Source: Streptomyces griseoruber
Lineage (GTDB): Bacteria; Actinomycetota; Actinomycetes; Streptomycetales; Streptomycetaceae
NCBI RefSeq assembly: GCF_001514205.1
Contig: NZ_KQ948783.1
Location: 137,625-201,624 of the forward strand
Length of the DNA stretch: 64,000 bases
Direction: 5' to 3'
Positions 54,523 to 62,111 of this stretch are shown here, piece by piece. Every line of letters starts with the position of its first letter. Within the stretch, counting starts at the first letter, position 1. The notes beneath the pieces were generated by a model, which saw only the letters and a program-made list of their open reading frames with translations, was not told the DNA's origin and ran no database searches. Both the position numbers and the translations under genes were made by a program.

Positions 54523-55371
54523 TCAGGCCGGCAGCAGCTCCACCCGTACGTCCGCCGGGAAGCCGGTGGTCGGCCCCACCCGGCGGGCGAACTCGGCGAC
54601 CGCGTTCAGCTGGGGGGTGCCGAAGCGGAAGTCGAGGGTGGTGAAGTAGCGCTCCAGGACCTGCTCGTCGAAGGCCTCCCAGCGGGCCGCCTGCTCGGCG
54701 ACCTTGCCGACCTCCTCCAGGGAGAGGTTGCGGGAGGCGAGGAAGGCCTGGTGGACCTCGCGGGTGATCACCGGCTGCCGTTCCAGGTAGTCCCGGCGGG
54801 CCGCCCAGACGGCGAAGACGAACGGCAGCCCGGTCCACTCCTTCCAGAGCGTGCCGAGATCGTGCACCTGGAGGCCGTAGCGCGGCCCGTCGAGCAGGTT
54901 GGCCCGCAGCGCCGCGTCGCCGATCAGTACGGCCGCCTCCGCCTCCTGCATCATCAGGCTGAGGTCGGGCGGGCAGGTGTAGTAGTCGGGCCGTACGCCG
55001 AACCGGTCCGCCAGCAGCAGCTGGGCCAGGCGCACGGAGGTGCGGGAGGTGGAGCCGAGGGCGACGCGCGCGCCGTCCAGCTCGTCCAGCGGGACCTTCG
55101 AGACGATCACGCAGGACATGACCGGGCCGTCGCAGCCGACCGCGATGTCGGGGAAGGCGACCAGGTCGTCGGCGTTCCTGAGGAACTCGACGAGGGTGAT
55201 GGGCCCGATGTCGAGGTCCCCCCGCACCAGCTGCTCGCTGAGCTTCTCGGGGGTGTCCTTGGTGAGCTCGAAGTCGAGGAGCGTGCCCGTTCGCGCGAGC
55301 CCCCAGTACAGGGGCAGGCAGTTCAGGAACTGGATGTGGCCTACGCGCGGCCGGGTGCGAGAATTGTCCAC
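54523..55371 (-). CDS. mqnA: Chorismate dehydratase
   Basis: This is the first enzyme of the futalosine menaquinone pathway, converting chorismate to 3-enolpyruvylbenzoate. The 282 residues start GTG and contain RVGHIQFLNCLPLYWGLA, DLDIGPITLVEFLRN, PDIAVGCDGPVMSCVIVS and the periplasmic-binding-like TSVRLAQLLLADRFGVRPDY. The length is standard. It is a single-gene unit divergent from csp; the 20-bp palindrome 62 bp upstream is a plausible control site, and a DnaA box (TTGTCCACA, 55364-55372) overlaps the start codon. Confidence 0.95.
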   Translation of the reverse strand: MDNSRTRPRVGHIQFLNCLPLYWGLARTGTLLDFELTKDTPEKLSEQLVRGDLDIGPITLVEFLRNADDLVAFPDIAVGCDGPVMSCVIVSKVPLDELDGARVALGSTSRTSVRLAQLLLADRFGVRPDYYTCPPDLSLMMQEAEAAVLIGDAALRANLLDGPRYGLQVHDLGTLWKEWTGLPFVFAVWAARRDYLERQPVITREVHQAFLASRNLSLEEVGKVAEQAARWEAFDEQVLERYFTTLDFRFGTPQLNAVAEFARRVGPTTGFPADVRVELLPA

Positions 55372-55433
55372 ATCGCGAGACTAGCCCCGGTGGAGTACCC
55401 TTCGAACTCCGACCCCCCGGGTCAACCCCTTCA

Positions 55434-55453
55434 CCGGATGTTCAAACATCCGG
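55434..55453. promoter_or_regulatory. 20-bp palindrome between mqnA and csp
   Basis: ccggatgttcaaacatccgg has perfect 9-bp arms around a CA centre, in the 285-bp divergent promoter region of mqnA and the cold shock gene. The loop is too small for a terminator, so a dimeric repressor operator is the better reading. Confidence 0.6.
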
Positions 55454-55656
55454 GTGACGTGATCTTGCCCCCTATTGCTTTCGGCTGCCCGCATGCTAGG
55501 CTCGCCGCAAGTTGCAGTTTGGTTTCCCTTGCAGTACAGAGCCTGCGGAGCATGTAACCGCGGGCTCTTGACATTTTCAGACGTATGCATTGTGCGGCAC
55601 TGCTTTCACCTTGCAGGTTCTGGAGCAGGGCAACCCTTTGGGCCCAAGGAGGGCTT

Positions 55657-55860
55657 ATGGCTACCGGAACCGTGAAGTGGTTCAACGCCGAAAAGGGCTT
55701 TGGCTTCATCGCCCAGGAAGGCGGCGGCCCCGACGTCTTCGTCCACTACTCCGCGATCAACGCGCAGGGTTTCCGTTCCCTCGAGGAGAACCAGCAGGTC
55801 TCCTTCGACGTGACGCAGGGCCCGAAGGGTCCGCAGGCGGAGAACGTCACCCCCGTGTGA
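55657..55860 (+). CDS. Cold shock protein (CspA family)
   Basis: This 67-residue nucleic-acid chaperone has one OB-fold. Both RNA-binding motifs are present: GFGFI in KWFNAEKGFGFIAQEGG and VFVHY in GPDVFVHYSAI. The ATG at 55657 follows AAGGAGGGC. The long leader of about 150-200 bases upstream (between the divergent promoter and the ATG) fits the known temperature-responsive 5' UTRs of csp genes. A TTGACA at 55568-55573 could be a -35 element. Confidence 0.96.
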   Translation: MATGTVKWFNAEKGFGFIAQEGGGPDVFVHYSAINAQGFRSLEENQQVSFDVTQGPKGPQAENVTPV

Positions 55861-55901
55861 CGATCCTCCCCCCTGTGATCGCAATCTGAAAGCAGTACCC
55901 A

Positions 55902-55933
55902 AGGAGCCCCGCGCCCACCGGCACGGGGCTCCT
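55902..55933 (+). terminator. Rho-independent-like terminator after csp
   Basis: The 10-bp arms AGGAGCCCCG and CGGGGCTCCT around a 12-base loop, followed by GCCTTTC, lie 42 bp after the csp stop. Confidence 0.8.
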
Positions 55934-55986
55934 GCCTTTCCCGGTGAATTTCCGGTGAATTCCCGAGGGACACCCCGCCCGAGCCC

Positions 55987-56550
55987 TCACACGTGCTGCA
56001 TCACCAGCACGAAGGTCGTCCCCGGCAGCAGCGCCTCGTACGTGTGCGGGACATCGCCGCGATAGGTCAGGTAATCACCCGGCTCCAGTACGAAAAGCTC
56101 TCCGGCGGGCCCCGCTTTCACGCGCCCCGTACTCACGATCAGATGCTCGACCGTGCCCGGGATGTGCGGCTGAGACACCCGTGCGGCGCCCGGCTCGGCC
56201 CGCAGGTGGTACAGGTCCCGGCGGGCACCCGGCGGACTGGCCGACAGCAGGGTCGCCGCGTACGGCGCCTGCTCCGAGGCGACCGTCGGCCCCTGCCCCG
56301 CCCTGATCACCCGCACGGCCGGCACCGGCGGCTCGACCAGCGCGCTGAACGGCACCCCCAGCGCCACGCCCAGCGCCCAGATCGTCTCCATGCTCGGATT
56401 GCCGCTCGCCGCCTCCAGCTGGGAGAGCGTGGACTTCGCGATTCCGGCCCGTTTGGCCAGCTCGGACAGGGACAGACCGGCGCGTGCGCGTTCCCGCTTC
56501 AGGGACGCGGCGATCCAGTCCAGGGGCAGGCGGGCGGGGGTCTCGGGCAT
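55987..56550 (-). CDS. XRE-family regulator with C-terminal cupin
   Basis: This 187-residue regulator starts at ATG 56550, with GGAG eight bases upstream; GTG 56598 would add 16 residues. The HTH covers about residues 12-65 (RARAGLSLSELAKRAGIAKSTLSQLEAASGNPSMETIW). The cupin domain (about 110-185) contains RVSQPHIPGTVEHLIVSTGRV and LEPGDYLTYRGDVPHTYEAL. Such proteins usually sense amino acids or small metabolites. It is divergent from azlCD and probably represses it, since two matching operators flank the spacer. Confidence 0.9.
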   Translation of the reverse strand: MPETPARLPLDWIAASLKRERARAGLSLSELAKRAGIAKSTLSQLEAASGNPSMETIWALGVALGVPFSALVEPPVPAVRVIRAGQGPTVASEQAPYAATLLSASPPGARRDLYHLRAEPGAARVSQPHIPGTVEHLIVSTGRVKAGPAGELFVLEPGDYLTYRGDVPHTYEALLPGTTFVLVMQHV

Positions 56551-56574
56551 GCCGTTCGCTCCATCGGGTCGTTC

Positions 56575-56590
56575 GTTCGGCTTGACGAAC
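56575..56590. promoter_or_regulatory. Operator 1 of the XRE-cupin / azlCD intergenic region
   Basis: GTTCG-GCTTGA-CGAAC is a perfect inverted repeat of 5-bp arms with a 6-bp spacer, 25 bp upstream of the regulator's ATG. It has the same architecture as the site at 56623. Confidence 0.65.
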
Positions 56591-56618
56591 ACGGTCACAT
56601 CTGTTCATTGTAGAAAAC

Positions 56619-57317
56619 ATGCGTTCGCCACAACGAACACCCTCGGGACCCGGCCCGATACGGCCATTCGTCCGCGACAGCTCACTCGTCTGGGTGGCGA
56701 GCGGGGTGATCGGCCTCTCCTTCGGCGCGCTCTCCGTGGCCGGCGGACTGCCCGTCTGGGTGCCCGTGCTCATGTCCCTGGTGGTGTACGCGGGCTCCGC
56801 CCAGTTCAGTGCCGTCGGCGTCCTGCTCGCCGGCGGCGGTCCGGTCGCCGCCGCGGCCACCGGACTGCTCCTCAACACCCGTACGGCCGCATTCAGCCTC
56901 GCGGTCGCCGACCTCCTCGGCCCCGGCCGGGCCGCCCGGCTGTTCGGCGCCCATCTGGTCACCGACGAGACGGTCGCCTTCGCCCTCGCCCAGCCGGACC
57001 CCGCCCGCCGCCGCGCCGCCTTCTGGGTCTTCGGCATCGGCCTGTTCGCCGTCTGGAACGCGGGTGTCCTCACGGGCGCGCTCGCCGGGACCGCGCTCGG
57101 CGACCCGGCCCGCTACGGCCTCGACGCCGCCTTCCCCGCCGTACTCGTCGCCCTGGTCCTGCCGACCCTGCGCGCGAACGCCCGGCTGCGCCGCCCCGCG
57201 GCCCTCGGCGCGCTCCTCGCCCTGGCGGCCACCCCGTTCGTCCCGGCCGGCGTCCCGGTGCTGCTCGCGCTCGCCGGGCTGCCGGCGTACGGCCGTACAG
57301 GTGGCGTACGGCGATGA
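56619..57317 (+). CDS. azlC: AzlC family branched-chain amino acid exporter, large subunit
   Basis: This is the large membrane subunit of the LIV-E type export system AzlCD, which extrudes valine, leucine and isoleucine. It has 232 residues and about six helices: SSLVWVASGVIGLSFGALSVAGG, MSLVVYAGSAQFSAVGVLL, LNTRTAAFSLAVADLLG and TDETVAFALAQ. The ATG has no ribosome site, since the divergent gene starts only 20-68 bp away. The last four bases overlap azlD. Confidence 0.92.
   Translation: MRSPQRTPSGPGPIRPFVRDSSLVWVASGVIGLSFGALSVAGGLPVWVPVLMSLVVYAGSAQFSAVGVLLAGGGPVAAAATGLLLNTRTAAFSLAVADLLGPGRAARLFGAHLVTDETVAFALAQPDPARRRAAFWVFGIGLFAVWNAGVLTGALAGTALGDPARYGLDAAFPAVLVALVLPTLRANARLRRPAALGALLALAATPFVPAGVPVLLALAGLPAYGRTGGVRR
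56623..56638. promoter_or_regulatory. Operator 2 within the start of azlC
   Basis: GTTCG-CCACAA-CGAAC repeats the 5-6-5 pattern 48 bp downstream of operator 1. It lies just inside azlC, which may be leaderless from ATG 56619. Confidence 0.65.
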
Positions 57318-57628
57318 ACGCGACGGTCGCGATGATCCTGACGCTGGCGGTGGGCACGTACGCCCTCCGGCTGGTCGGACCGGCGCTGCACGGGCGGGTC
57401 GAGCTGCCCGCCCGCGTGCGGGAGCTGCTGTCGGCGGGCGCCGTCGTCCTCCTGGTCGCCCTGCTGGCCACGGGCGCGCTGACGGAGGGCGGCGGCTTCG
57501 CCGGGTGGGCCCGCCCGGCAGCAGTGCTGGTGGGGGCCGTGCTCGCCTGGCGCCGGGCGCCCTTCCCGGTGGTGGTCCTGGGGGCGGCCGTGACGGCGGG
57601 GGTGCTGCGGTCGGCGGGGGTGGCCTGA
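57314..57628 (+). CDS. azlD: AzlD family branched-chain amino acid exporter, small subunit
   Basis: This is the 104-residue small partner of AzlC. Four hydrophobic segments (VAMILTLAVGTYALRLVGPALHG, VVLLVALLATGAL, AVLVGAVLAWRRAP, VVVLGAAVTAGVL) and the N-terminal TYALRLVGP pattern are characteristic. It overlaps azlC by 4 bp (ATGA). Confidence 0.9.
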   Translation: MNATVAMILTLAVGTYALRLVGPALHGRVELPARVRELLSAGAVVLLVALLATGALTEGGGFAGWARPAAVLVGAVLAWRRAPFPVVVLGAAVTAGVLRSAGVA

Positions 57629-57681
57629 AAGCACCCACGGGCAGCCGTCGTTGTCAGTGGCGTTGGCTAGGGTCCCCCGCC

Positions 57682-58368
57682 ATGACCGACGCCATCGACA
57701 CCACAGCCACCCCCGTCACCCCCGTCACGCCCGACTTCGTCACCGCCACGCGCACCTTCTACGACGCCATCGCCGAGGACTACGCCGAGCGCTACAGCGA
57801 CGAGCTGGTGTCGAGGCCGCTGGAGCGGGCCGTGCTCACGGCGTACGCCGAGCTCGTCGGCGCCGGCGGCCGGGTGGCGGACCTGGGGTGCGGGCCCGGC
57901 CGGACGACGGGGTTCCTCGCCCGCCAGGGCCTCGACGTCTTCGGGCTGGACCTGTCGGAGTCGATGCTGGCGATCGCCCGGCGCGAGAACCCGGGGATCC
58001 GCTTCGAACAGGGCTCGATGCTGAAGCTGGACCTGCCCGACGGGCAGCTGGCCGGAGCGCTCTCCTTCTACTCCTCCATCCACACCCCGGTGGACGAACT
58101 GCCCGCCCTCTTCGCCGAGTTCCACCGTGTGCTCGCCCCCGGAAGCCCTCTCCTCCTCGGCTTCCAGGTCGGCGACGAACCCCGGCACTTCGATCAGCCG
58201 TGGGGCCACCCGGTGGCCCTGACCTTCATCCGCCGGCGCCCGGAGCCGATGACCGAACTGCTGACGGCGGCCGGCTTCGTCCCGCACTCGTGCACGGTAC
58301 GGCAGCCGGAGCCCGCCCTCGGCGAGACGACCCCGCACGCCTTCCTGATCCTGCGCAAGGCCGGCTGA
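57682..58368 (+). CDS. Class I SAM-dependent methyltransferase
   Basis: This 228-residue methyltransferase is of the UbiE/Trm-like type. SAM motif I is RVADLGCGPGRTTGFLA, followed by DVFGLDLSESMLAIARREN and RFEQGSMLKLDLP. The C-terminal HPVALTFIRRRPEPMTELL is a typical cap. The natural substrate is unknown. It is transcribed toward the sugar-binding protein gene on the other strand. Confidence 0.85.
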   Translation: MTDAIDTTATPVTPVTPDFVTATRTFYDAIAEDYAERYSDELVSRPLERAVLTAYAELVGAGGRVADLGCGPGRTTGFLARQGLDVFGLDLSESMLAIARRENPGIRFEQGSMLKLDLPDGQLAGALSFYSSIHTPVDELPALFAEFHRVLAPGSPLLLGFQVGDEPRHFDQPWGHPVALTFIRRRPEPMTELLTAAGFVPHSCTVRQPEPALGETTPHAFLILRKAG

Positions 58369-58382
58369 CGGCTGCTTCAGCC

Positions 58383-58426
58383 CGGCTGAGGCTGAGGCGC
58401 GGCTGAGGCGCGGCTGAGGCTGACGG
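58383..58426. repeat. GGCTGAGGCGC short tandem repeat
   Basis: Imperfect repeats of GGCTGAGG/GGCGC lie in the 58-bp gap between two convergent genes and may form hairpins that end both transcripts. Confidence 0.6.
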
Positions 58427-59521
58427 CTACTTGAGCTCGGCGGCGGTGTAGAAGCCGCCCGCGACCAGGACGTACTCGTAGTTGGACTTGTCCACGCTGG
58501 TGGGCTGGAGCAGATAGGCGGGCACGGCCTTCACGCCGTTGTTGTAGTCCCTTCTGTTGTTCAGCCTCGGCGTCCTGCCGCTGAGGATCGAGTCGACCAT
58601 GTCCGAGGCGACCTCGCCGAGCTGCCGGACGTCCTTGTAGACGGTCTGCGACTGCTCGCCCTTGATGATCGACTTCACCGAGGCGAGCTCGGCGTCCTGT
58701 CCGGTGACGATGGGGTACGGCTTGCTGTCGGTGCCGTAGCCGTACGCCTTCAGCGCCGCCAGGACGCCGATGGAGATGCCGTCGTAGGGCGAGAGGACCG
58801 CGTCGACCCGCTCCCCGACGTACGACTGGGAGAGGATGCCGCTCATCCGCTTCTGCGCGGTGGGCCCGTCCCAGCGCAGGGTGGTGACCTTCTCCAGCGT
58901 GGTCTGGCCGGACCGGACCACCAGCTTCTTGCTGTCCAGGTACGGCTGGAGCAGCGCCATCGACCCTTCGAAGAAGTACTTGGTGTTGTTGTCGTCCGGA
59001 GAACCGGCGAACAGTTCGATAGTGAACGGCCCCTTGCCGTCCTCCAGGCCGAGCTGCTCGATGATGTAGCGGGCCTCGAGCCGGCCGACCTGCTCGTTGT
59101 CGAAGGACACGTAGTAGTCGACGTTCGCGGTGCCCAGGATGAGCCGGTCGTAGGAGATCACGGGGATCTTCGCGGCCGCGGCCTGCTTGAGCACGTCGTT
59201 CAGCGACTTGTTGTCGATGGCCGCGATGATCAGCGCGTCGACGCCCTTCTTGACGAGGTCGGCGATCTGCGCGACCTGCTTGTCCGGGTCGTCGTCGCCA
59301 TAGACGAGCTGGGCCTTGTACCCCTGGTGCGTCAGGTCCTCGACCATGCTCTTGCCCTCGGTGAGCCAGCGCTCGGAGGTACGGGTCGGCATGGCGATGC
59401 CGATGGTGCCGCCCTTGGAGCCGCTGCCGGAGCTGTCCCCGCTGAGCTGCCCACAGGCGGACAGGGTCAAGGCGGAGGCCGCTCCGGCGAGGGCGGCGAG
59501 AGCGGATCTTCGGTTGCGCAT
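58427..59521 (-). CDS. chvE: Sugar ABC transporter substrate-binding lipoprotein (ChvE-like)
   Basis: This is a periplasmic-binding-protein-like lipoprotein for monosaccharides. It has 364 residues from ATG 59521. The lipobox is LTLSACGQ (Cys near 22), followed by GTIGIAMPTRTSERWLTEGKSMV, AQIADLVKKGVDALIIAAID, VISYDRLILGTANVDYYVSFDNEQVG and VLSPYDGISIGVLAALKAYGYG, typical of the ChvE/XylF family. The partner ATPase and permease (GguAB/MmsAB) are not adjacent. The gene is thus an orphan binding protein. Confidence 0.9.
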   Translation of the reverse strand: MRNRRSALAALAGAASALTLSACGQLSGDSSGSGSKGGTIGIAMPTRTSERWLTEGKSMVEDLTHQGYKAQLVYGDDDPDKQVAQIADLVKKGVDALIIAAIDNKSLNDVLKQAAAAKIPVISYDRLILGTANVDYYVSFDNEQVGRLEARYIIEQLGLEDGKGPFTIELFAGSPDDNNTKYFFEGSMALLQPYLDSKKLVVRSGQTTLEKVTTLRWDGPTAQKRMSGILSQSYVGERVDAVLSPYDGISIGVLAALKAYGYGTDSKPYPIVTGQDAELASVKSIIKGEQSQTVYKDVRQLGEVASDMVDSILSGRTPRLNNRRDYNNGVKAVPAYLLQPTSVDKSNYEYVLVAGGFYTAAELK

Positions 59522-59851
59522 GCTGATCGTTCCTTGTTCTTCTCGTCGTTGAGAGGATGACGGCGCATCAGATGCAGGCGAGGAAGCGGCGGGGTGGGAC
59601 TCACCTTTCAACTGTTCGAAATACCGTCACCTGATCGAAAAAATGTTGGCGCGACCCTAGGAAGCGGTTGCAGGGGGTGTCAACAGGGTGCGCGCGAACG
59701 GTTACAGAAAGCAGTGACGGGGGGAACGGGCGTAAACGGCTGCGGCGGGCGGGTCCCGATGAAGGGGACCCGCCCGCCGCAGCTCACAGCAGGTGTCACA
59801 GACGCCTCAGGCGTCACACGTGCCTCAGGTGCCTCGTGTGTGGCGTACGTC
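59522..59851. promoter_or_regulatory. Intergenic region upstream of the sugar-binding gene
   Basis: These 330 bp hold the promoter of the sugar-binding gene (AT-richer tract near 59607-59645) and the terminator of the cyclophilin gene. A GCGGTTGC...GTCAAC stretch near 59665-59690 could be a LacI/ROK-type site but is not palindromic enough to call. Confidence 0.4.
59740..59782 (-). terminator. Strong hairpin terminator of the cyclophilin gene
   Basis: Perfect 18-bp arms (CTGCGGCGGGCGGGTCCC and its complement) enclose a 7-base loop, 70 bp after the cyclophilin stop. A T-tract is absent, as usual in Streptomyces. Confidence 0.9.
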
Positions 59852-60343
59852 TCAGACGGTGCCGGAGGCCGAGATGGTGACCTTGGCCGAGGTGCGGCCG
59901 GACTGGCTGCCGAGGCCCTCGATCGTCTTGACGACGTCCATGCCCTCGACGACCTCGCCGAAGACGACGTGCTTACCGTCCAGCCAGGAGGTCACGATGG
60001 TGGTGATGAAGAACTGCGAGCCGTTGGTGTTGCGGCCCGCGTTGGCCATGCTCAGCAGACCCGCCTTGGTGTGCTTGAGCTGGAAGTTCTCGTCCTCGAA
60101 CTTCTCGCCGTAGATGCTCTTGCCGCCGGTGCCGTCGCCGCGGGTGAAGTCGCCGCCCTGGAGCATGAAGTCCGGGATGACACGGTGGAAGGACGAACCG
60201 GCGTAGCCGTAGCCGTGCACGCCGGTGGCCAGCTCGCGGAAGTTGCGGGCGGTCTTGGGCACGACGTCGTCGTACAGCTTGAAGACGATGCGCCCGGCGG
60301 GCTCGTCGTTGATGGTGATGTCGAAGTAAACGTTCTCGCTCAT
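59852..60343 (-). CDS. Cyclophilin-type peptidyl-prolyl isomerase
   Basis: This is a cytoplasmic prolyl isomerase that speeds folding at proline bonds. The 163 residues from ATG 60343 (ATG 60352 with GAGGA just upstream is an equally possible start) contain the catalytic SSFHRVIPDFMLQGGDFTRGDGTGGKSIYG, NTNGSQFFITT and HVVFGEVVEGMDVV signature. The protein lacks a signal peptide. It is monocistronic. Confidence 0.95.
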   Translation of the reverse strand: MSENVYFDITINDEPAGRIVFKLYDDVVPKTARNFRELATGVHGYGYAGSSFHRVIPDFMLQGGDFTRGDGTGGKSIYGEKFEDENFQLKHTKAGLLSMANAGRNTNGSQFFITTIVTSWLDGKHVVFGEVVEGMDVVKTIEGLGSQSGRTSAKVTISASGTV

Positions 60344-60371
60344 GGAGCCCATAATTCCTCGCTTCGGCCGC

Positions 60372-60536
60372 CTACCGGTAATCGGCGGGGCCCAGCAGGG
60401 TTCCCACGCGGTCGAACAGCCACAGCGCGGTGGCGTTGCGGTCGCGGGAGGCGTAGAGCCAGAGGCCCGTCAGCCGGAGGCGGGCCGGGGCGCCCCAGCC
60501 GGCCCTCTCCTTCCCGGCATGGCCAGTTCCGCCCAC
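60372..60536 (-). CDS. Small unannotated ORF (54 aa)
   Basis: A GTG start at 60536 (GGGGAAGG five to eight bases upstream, inside the ATPase gene) opens a 54-codon frame that ends at 60372. It overlaps the last 67 bp of the ATPase gene in another frame. The predicted protein ends TGLWLYASRDRNATALWLFD, then RVGTLLGPADYR, a composition that looks protein-like rather than random. It lies in the 117-bp spacer before the cyclophilin promoter. I do not recognise the family. It could also be a displaced C terminus of the ATPase after a frameshift. Confidence 0.4.
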   Translation of the reverse strand: MGGTGHAGKERAGWGAPARLRLTGLWLYASRDRNATALWLFDRVGTLLGPADYR

Positions 60537-60949
60537 ACGGCCTTCCCCACTTCGCGCTCGGTGACGCCCCAGGCGGTGGCCAGGACGCTCACGACGATCA
60601 GCCCCCGACCCCCCTCGGCGTCCGGCTCCCGCACGATCCGCAGCCCACGGTCACCCCGCGGGTCGCTCACCTCGATCCGCAGGGCGCCCTCCGCGAGGAG
60701 CAGCAGCCGCAGCGCGAAGTCCCGGCCGGGCACCCGGCCGTGGGTGACCGCGTTCGCGGCGAGTTCGGCGACGATCTGCTGAGCGGTGCGGTTGGCCTCC
60801 CCGTCGTACGGGTGGCCCCACTCCACGAGCTGCCGCTGCGTGAGCCGCCGGGCGAGGCGGGCCCCGCGCGGGGTGGAGCTGAGGCGGAGGGTCATCTCCC
60901 CTAGGGGAGAAATCGGGGTGGGGATCTGGGTGGAGATTTCCGAGTTCAC
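60470..60949 (-). CDS. ATP-binding (RsbW-like) regulatory protein
   Basis: This 159-residue HATPase_c_2 protein is of the anti-sigma-factor/SpoIIAB-like group. The N-box is IVAELAANAVTHG (Asn of the ATP site), G1 is DPRGDRGLRIV, and the G2-like loop is EGGRGLIVVSVLATAWG. It is divergent from the DUF5753 regulator, forming the ATPase-HTH-DUF397 arrangement common in Streptomyces (as around whiJ and its paralogues). Its target sigma factor or partner is unknown. Confidence 0.88.
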   Translation of the reverse strand: MNSEISTQIPTPISPLGEMTLRLSSTPRGARLARRLTQRQLVEWGHPYDGEANRTAQQIVAELAANAVTHGRVPGRDFALRLLLLAEGALRIEVSDPRGDRGLRIVREPDAEGGRGLIVVSVLATAWGVTEREVGKAVWAELAMPGRRGPAGAPRPASG

Positions 60950-61064
60950 CTGACTGAGCGTGGCCGGTCCTCTCTACCCTGACCAGGGGAGGAATCGCGA
61001 CTCTCCGTAGCCGTACGGATGCGGAGGGGTGCGCGTACGGGGTGTCGAGCGAGGGCGGTCAGGC

Positions 61065-61925
61065 ATGGTCATGAACGAGCGCAGGCCGGAAACCCCGGCG
61101 GAGGCCGACGGCACGACGGGGCTGCTGACGGCCCTGGGCAAGATGATGAAGCTCCTGCGGGAGCGGAGGGGGCTGACGCAGAAGGACTTCGGCGAGATGG
61201 TGGGGTACGGGCCGGACGCCATCTCGGCGATGGAGCGGGGGGTGCGGACGCTCCGTCCGGAGGTGCTGGAGAAGGCGGACGAACTGCTGGAGGCCGGGGG
61301 CTTGTTGGTGCAGGCCGTCCCTGAGCTGAGGGAGGCGATGGCGAAGGTACGGACGCGGCATCCGGAGTGGTATCGGGGATATGCGTCGTTGGAGGCGGCC
61401 TCCGTTGAGCTGCACTTCTACGCAAACCAAGCCATGCCTGGGCTGCTGCAGACCGAGGAATACGCATTCGCGGTGTTCCGCCAACGGCGGCCCTTTCTGA
61501 GCGAGGAGACCATCGAGAAGCGGGTCGTCGATCGGCTGTCACGGCAACAGGTCTTCGACGCCTGGCCCCCTCCTGTCGTGAGCTACGTACTCGAGGAGGT
61601 CCTCTTGGATCGACCGATCGGCGGAACGGGCATCTTCAAAGGGCAGTTGGAGAACCTGCTGCGTGTTGGCAGTATGCGAAACGTCGAGATCCAGGTGATG
61701 CCGACACGGCGCGAGGAGCATCCCAACCTGGACAGCGCCTTCAACCTGATGACACCAAAGGCACAAGGGCAGGTGGCGTACACCGAAGCTCAGGGGTACC
61801 CCCGGTTGATCACCGATCCGGAGGAGGTCAGGAAGATCGCGGACCGCTATGGTTTCATGCGCGCCCTGGCACTCAACCCCATGGAATCCCGGAGCTTGAT
61901 CGAGCGGAAGCTGGAGGAGCTATGA
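61065..61925 (+). CDS. XRE-DUF5753 (WhiJ-like) regulator
   Basis: This 286-residue DNA-binding protein starts at ATG 61065 (GAGGGCGG upstream). The HTH spans about residues 20-75 (KMMKLLRERRGLTQKDFGEMVGYGPDAISAMERGVRTLRPEVL). The DUF5753 ligand-like domain (about 105-280) contains NQAMPGLLQTEEYAFAVF, LLDRPIGGTG and VEIQVMPTRREEHPNLDSAFNLM. Such genes, paired with DUF397 proteins, control development or secondary metabolism in Streptomyces. It overlaps the DUF397 gene by 4 bp (ATGA-type). Confidence 0.93.
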   Translation: MVMNERRPETPAEADGTTGLLTALGKMMKLLRERRGLTQKDFGEMVGYGPDAISAMERGVRTLRPEVLEKADELLEAGGLLVQAVPELREAMAKVRTRHPEWYRGYASLEAASVELHFYANQAMPGLLQTEEYAFAVFRQRRPFLSEETIEKRVVDRLSRQQVFDAWPPPVVSYVLEEVLLDRPIGGTGIFKGQLENLLRVGSMRNVEIQVMPTRREEHPNLDSAFNLMTPKAQGQVAYTEAQGYPRLITDPEEVRKIADRYGFMRALALNPMESRSLIERKLEEL

Positions 61926-62107
61926 CCATCGACGAACTCATCTGGTTCAAGTCCAGCTACAGCAGCGGCGAAGGCGGCGAATGCCTCGAAGTTGCCCCCT
62001 CCCCCCACACCATCCACATCCGCGACTCCAAGAACCCCACCGGAGGCCACCTCACCCTCTCCTCCCCCGCCTGGGGTAAGTTCCTGGCGTTCTGCGTTCG
62101 CCGGTAG
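61922..62107 (+). CDS. DUF397 protein
   Basis: This 61-residue small protein shows the DUF397 pattern: WFKSSYSSGEGGECLEVA, HIRDSKNPTGGHLTLS and AWGKFLAF near the end. In Streptomyces these are thought to bind or antagonise the adjacent DUF5753 regulator. It overlaps that gene by 4 bp and is therefore co-translated. Confidence 0.95.
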   Translation: MTIDELIWFKSSYSSGEGGECLEVAPSPHTIHIRDSKNPTGGHLTLSSPAWGKFLAFCVRR

Positions 62108-62111
62108 GGGG

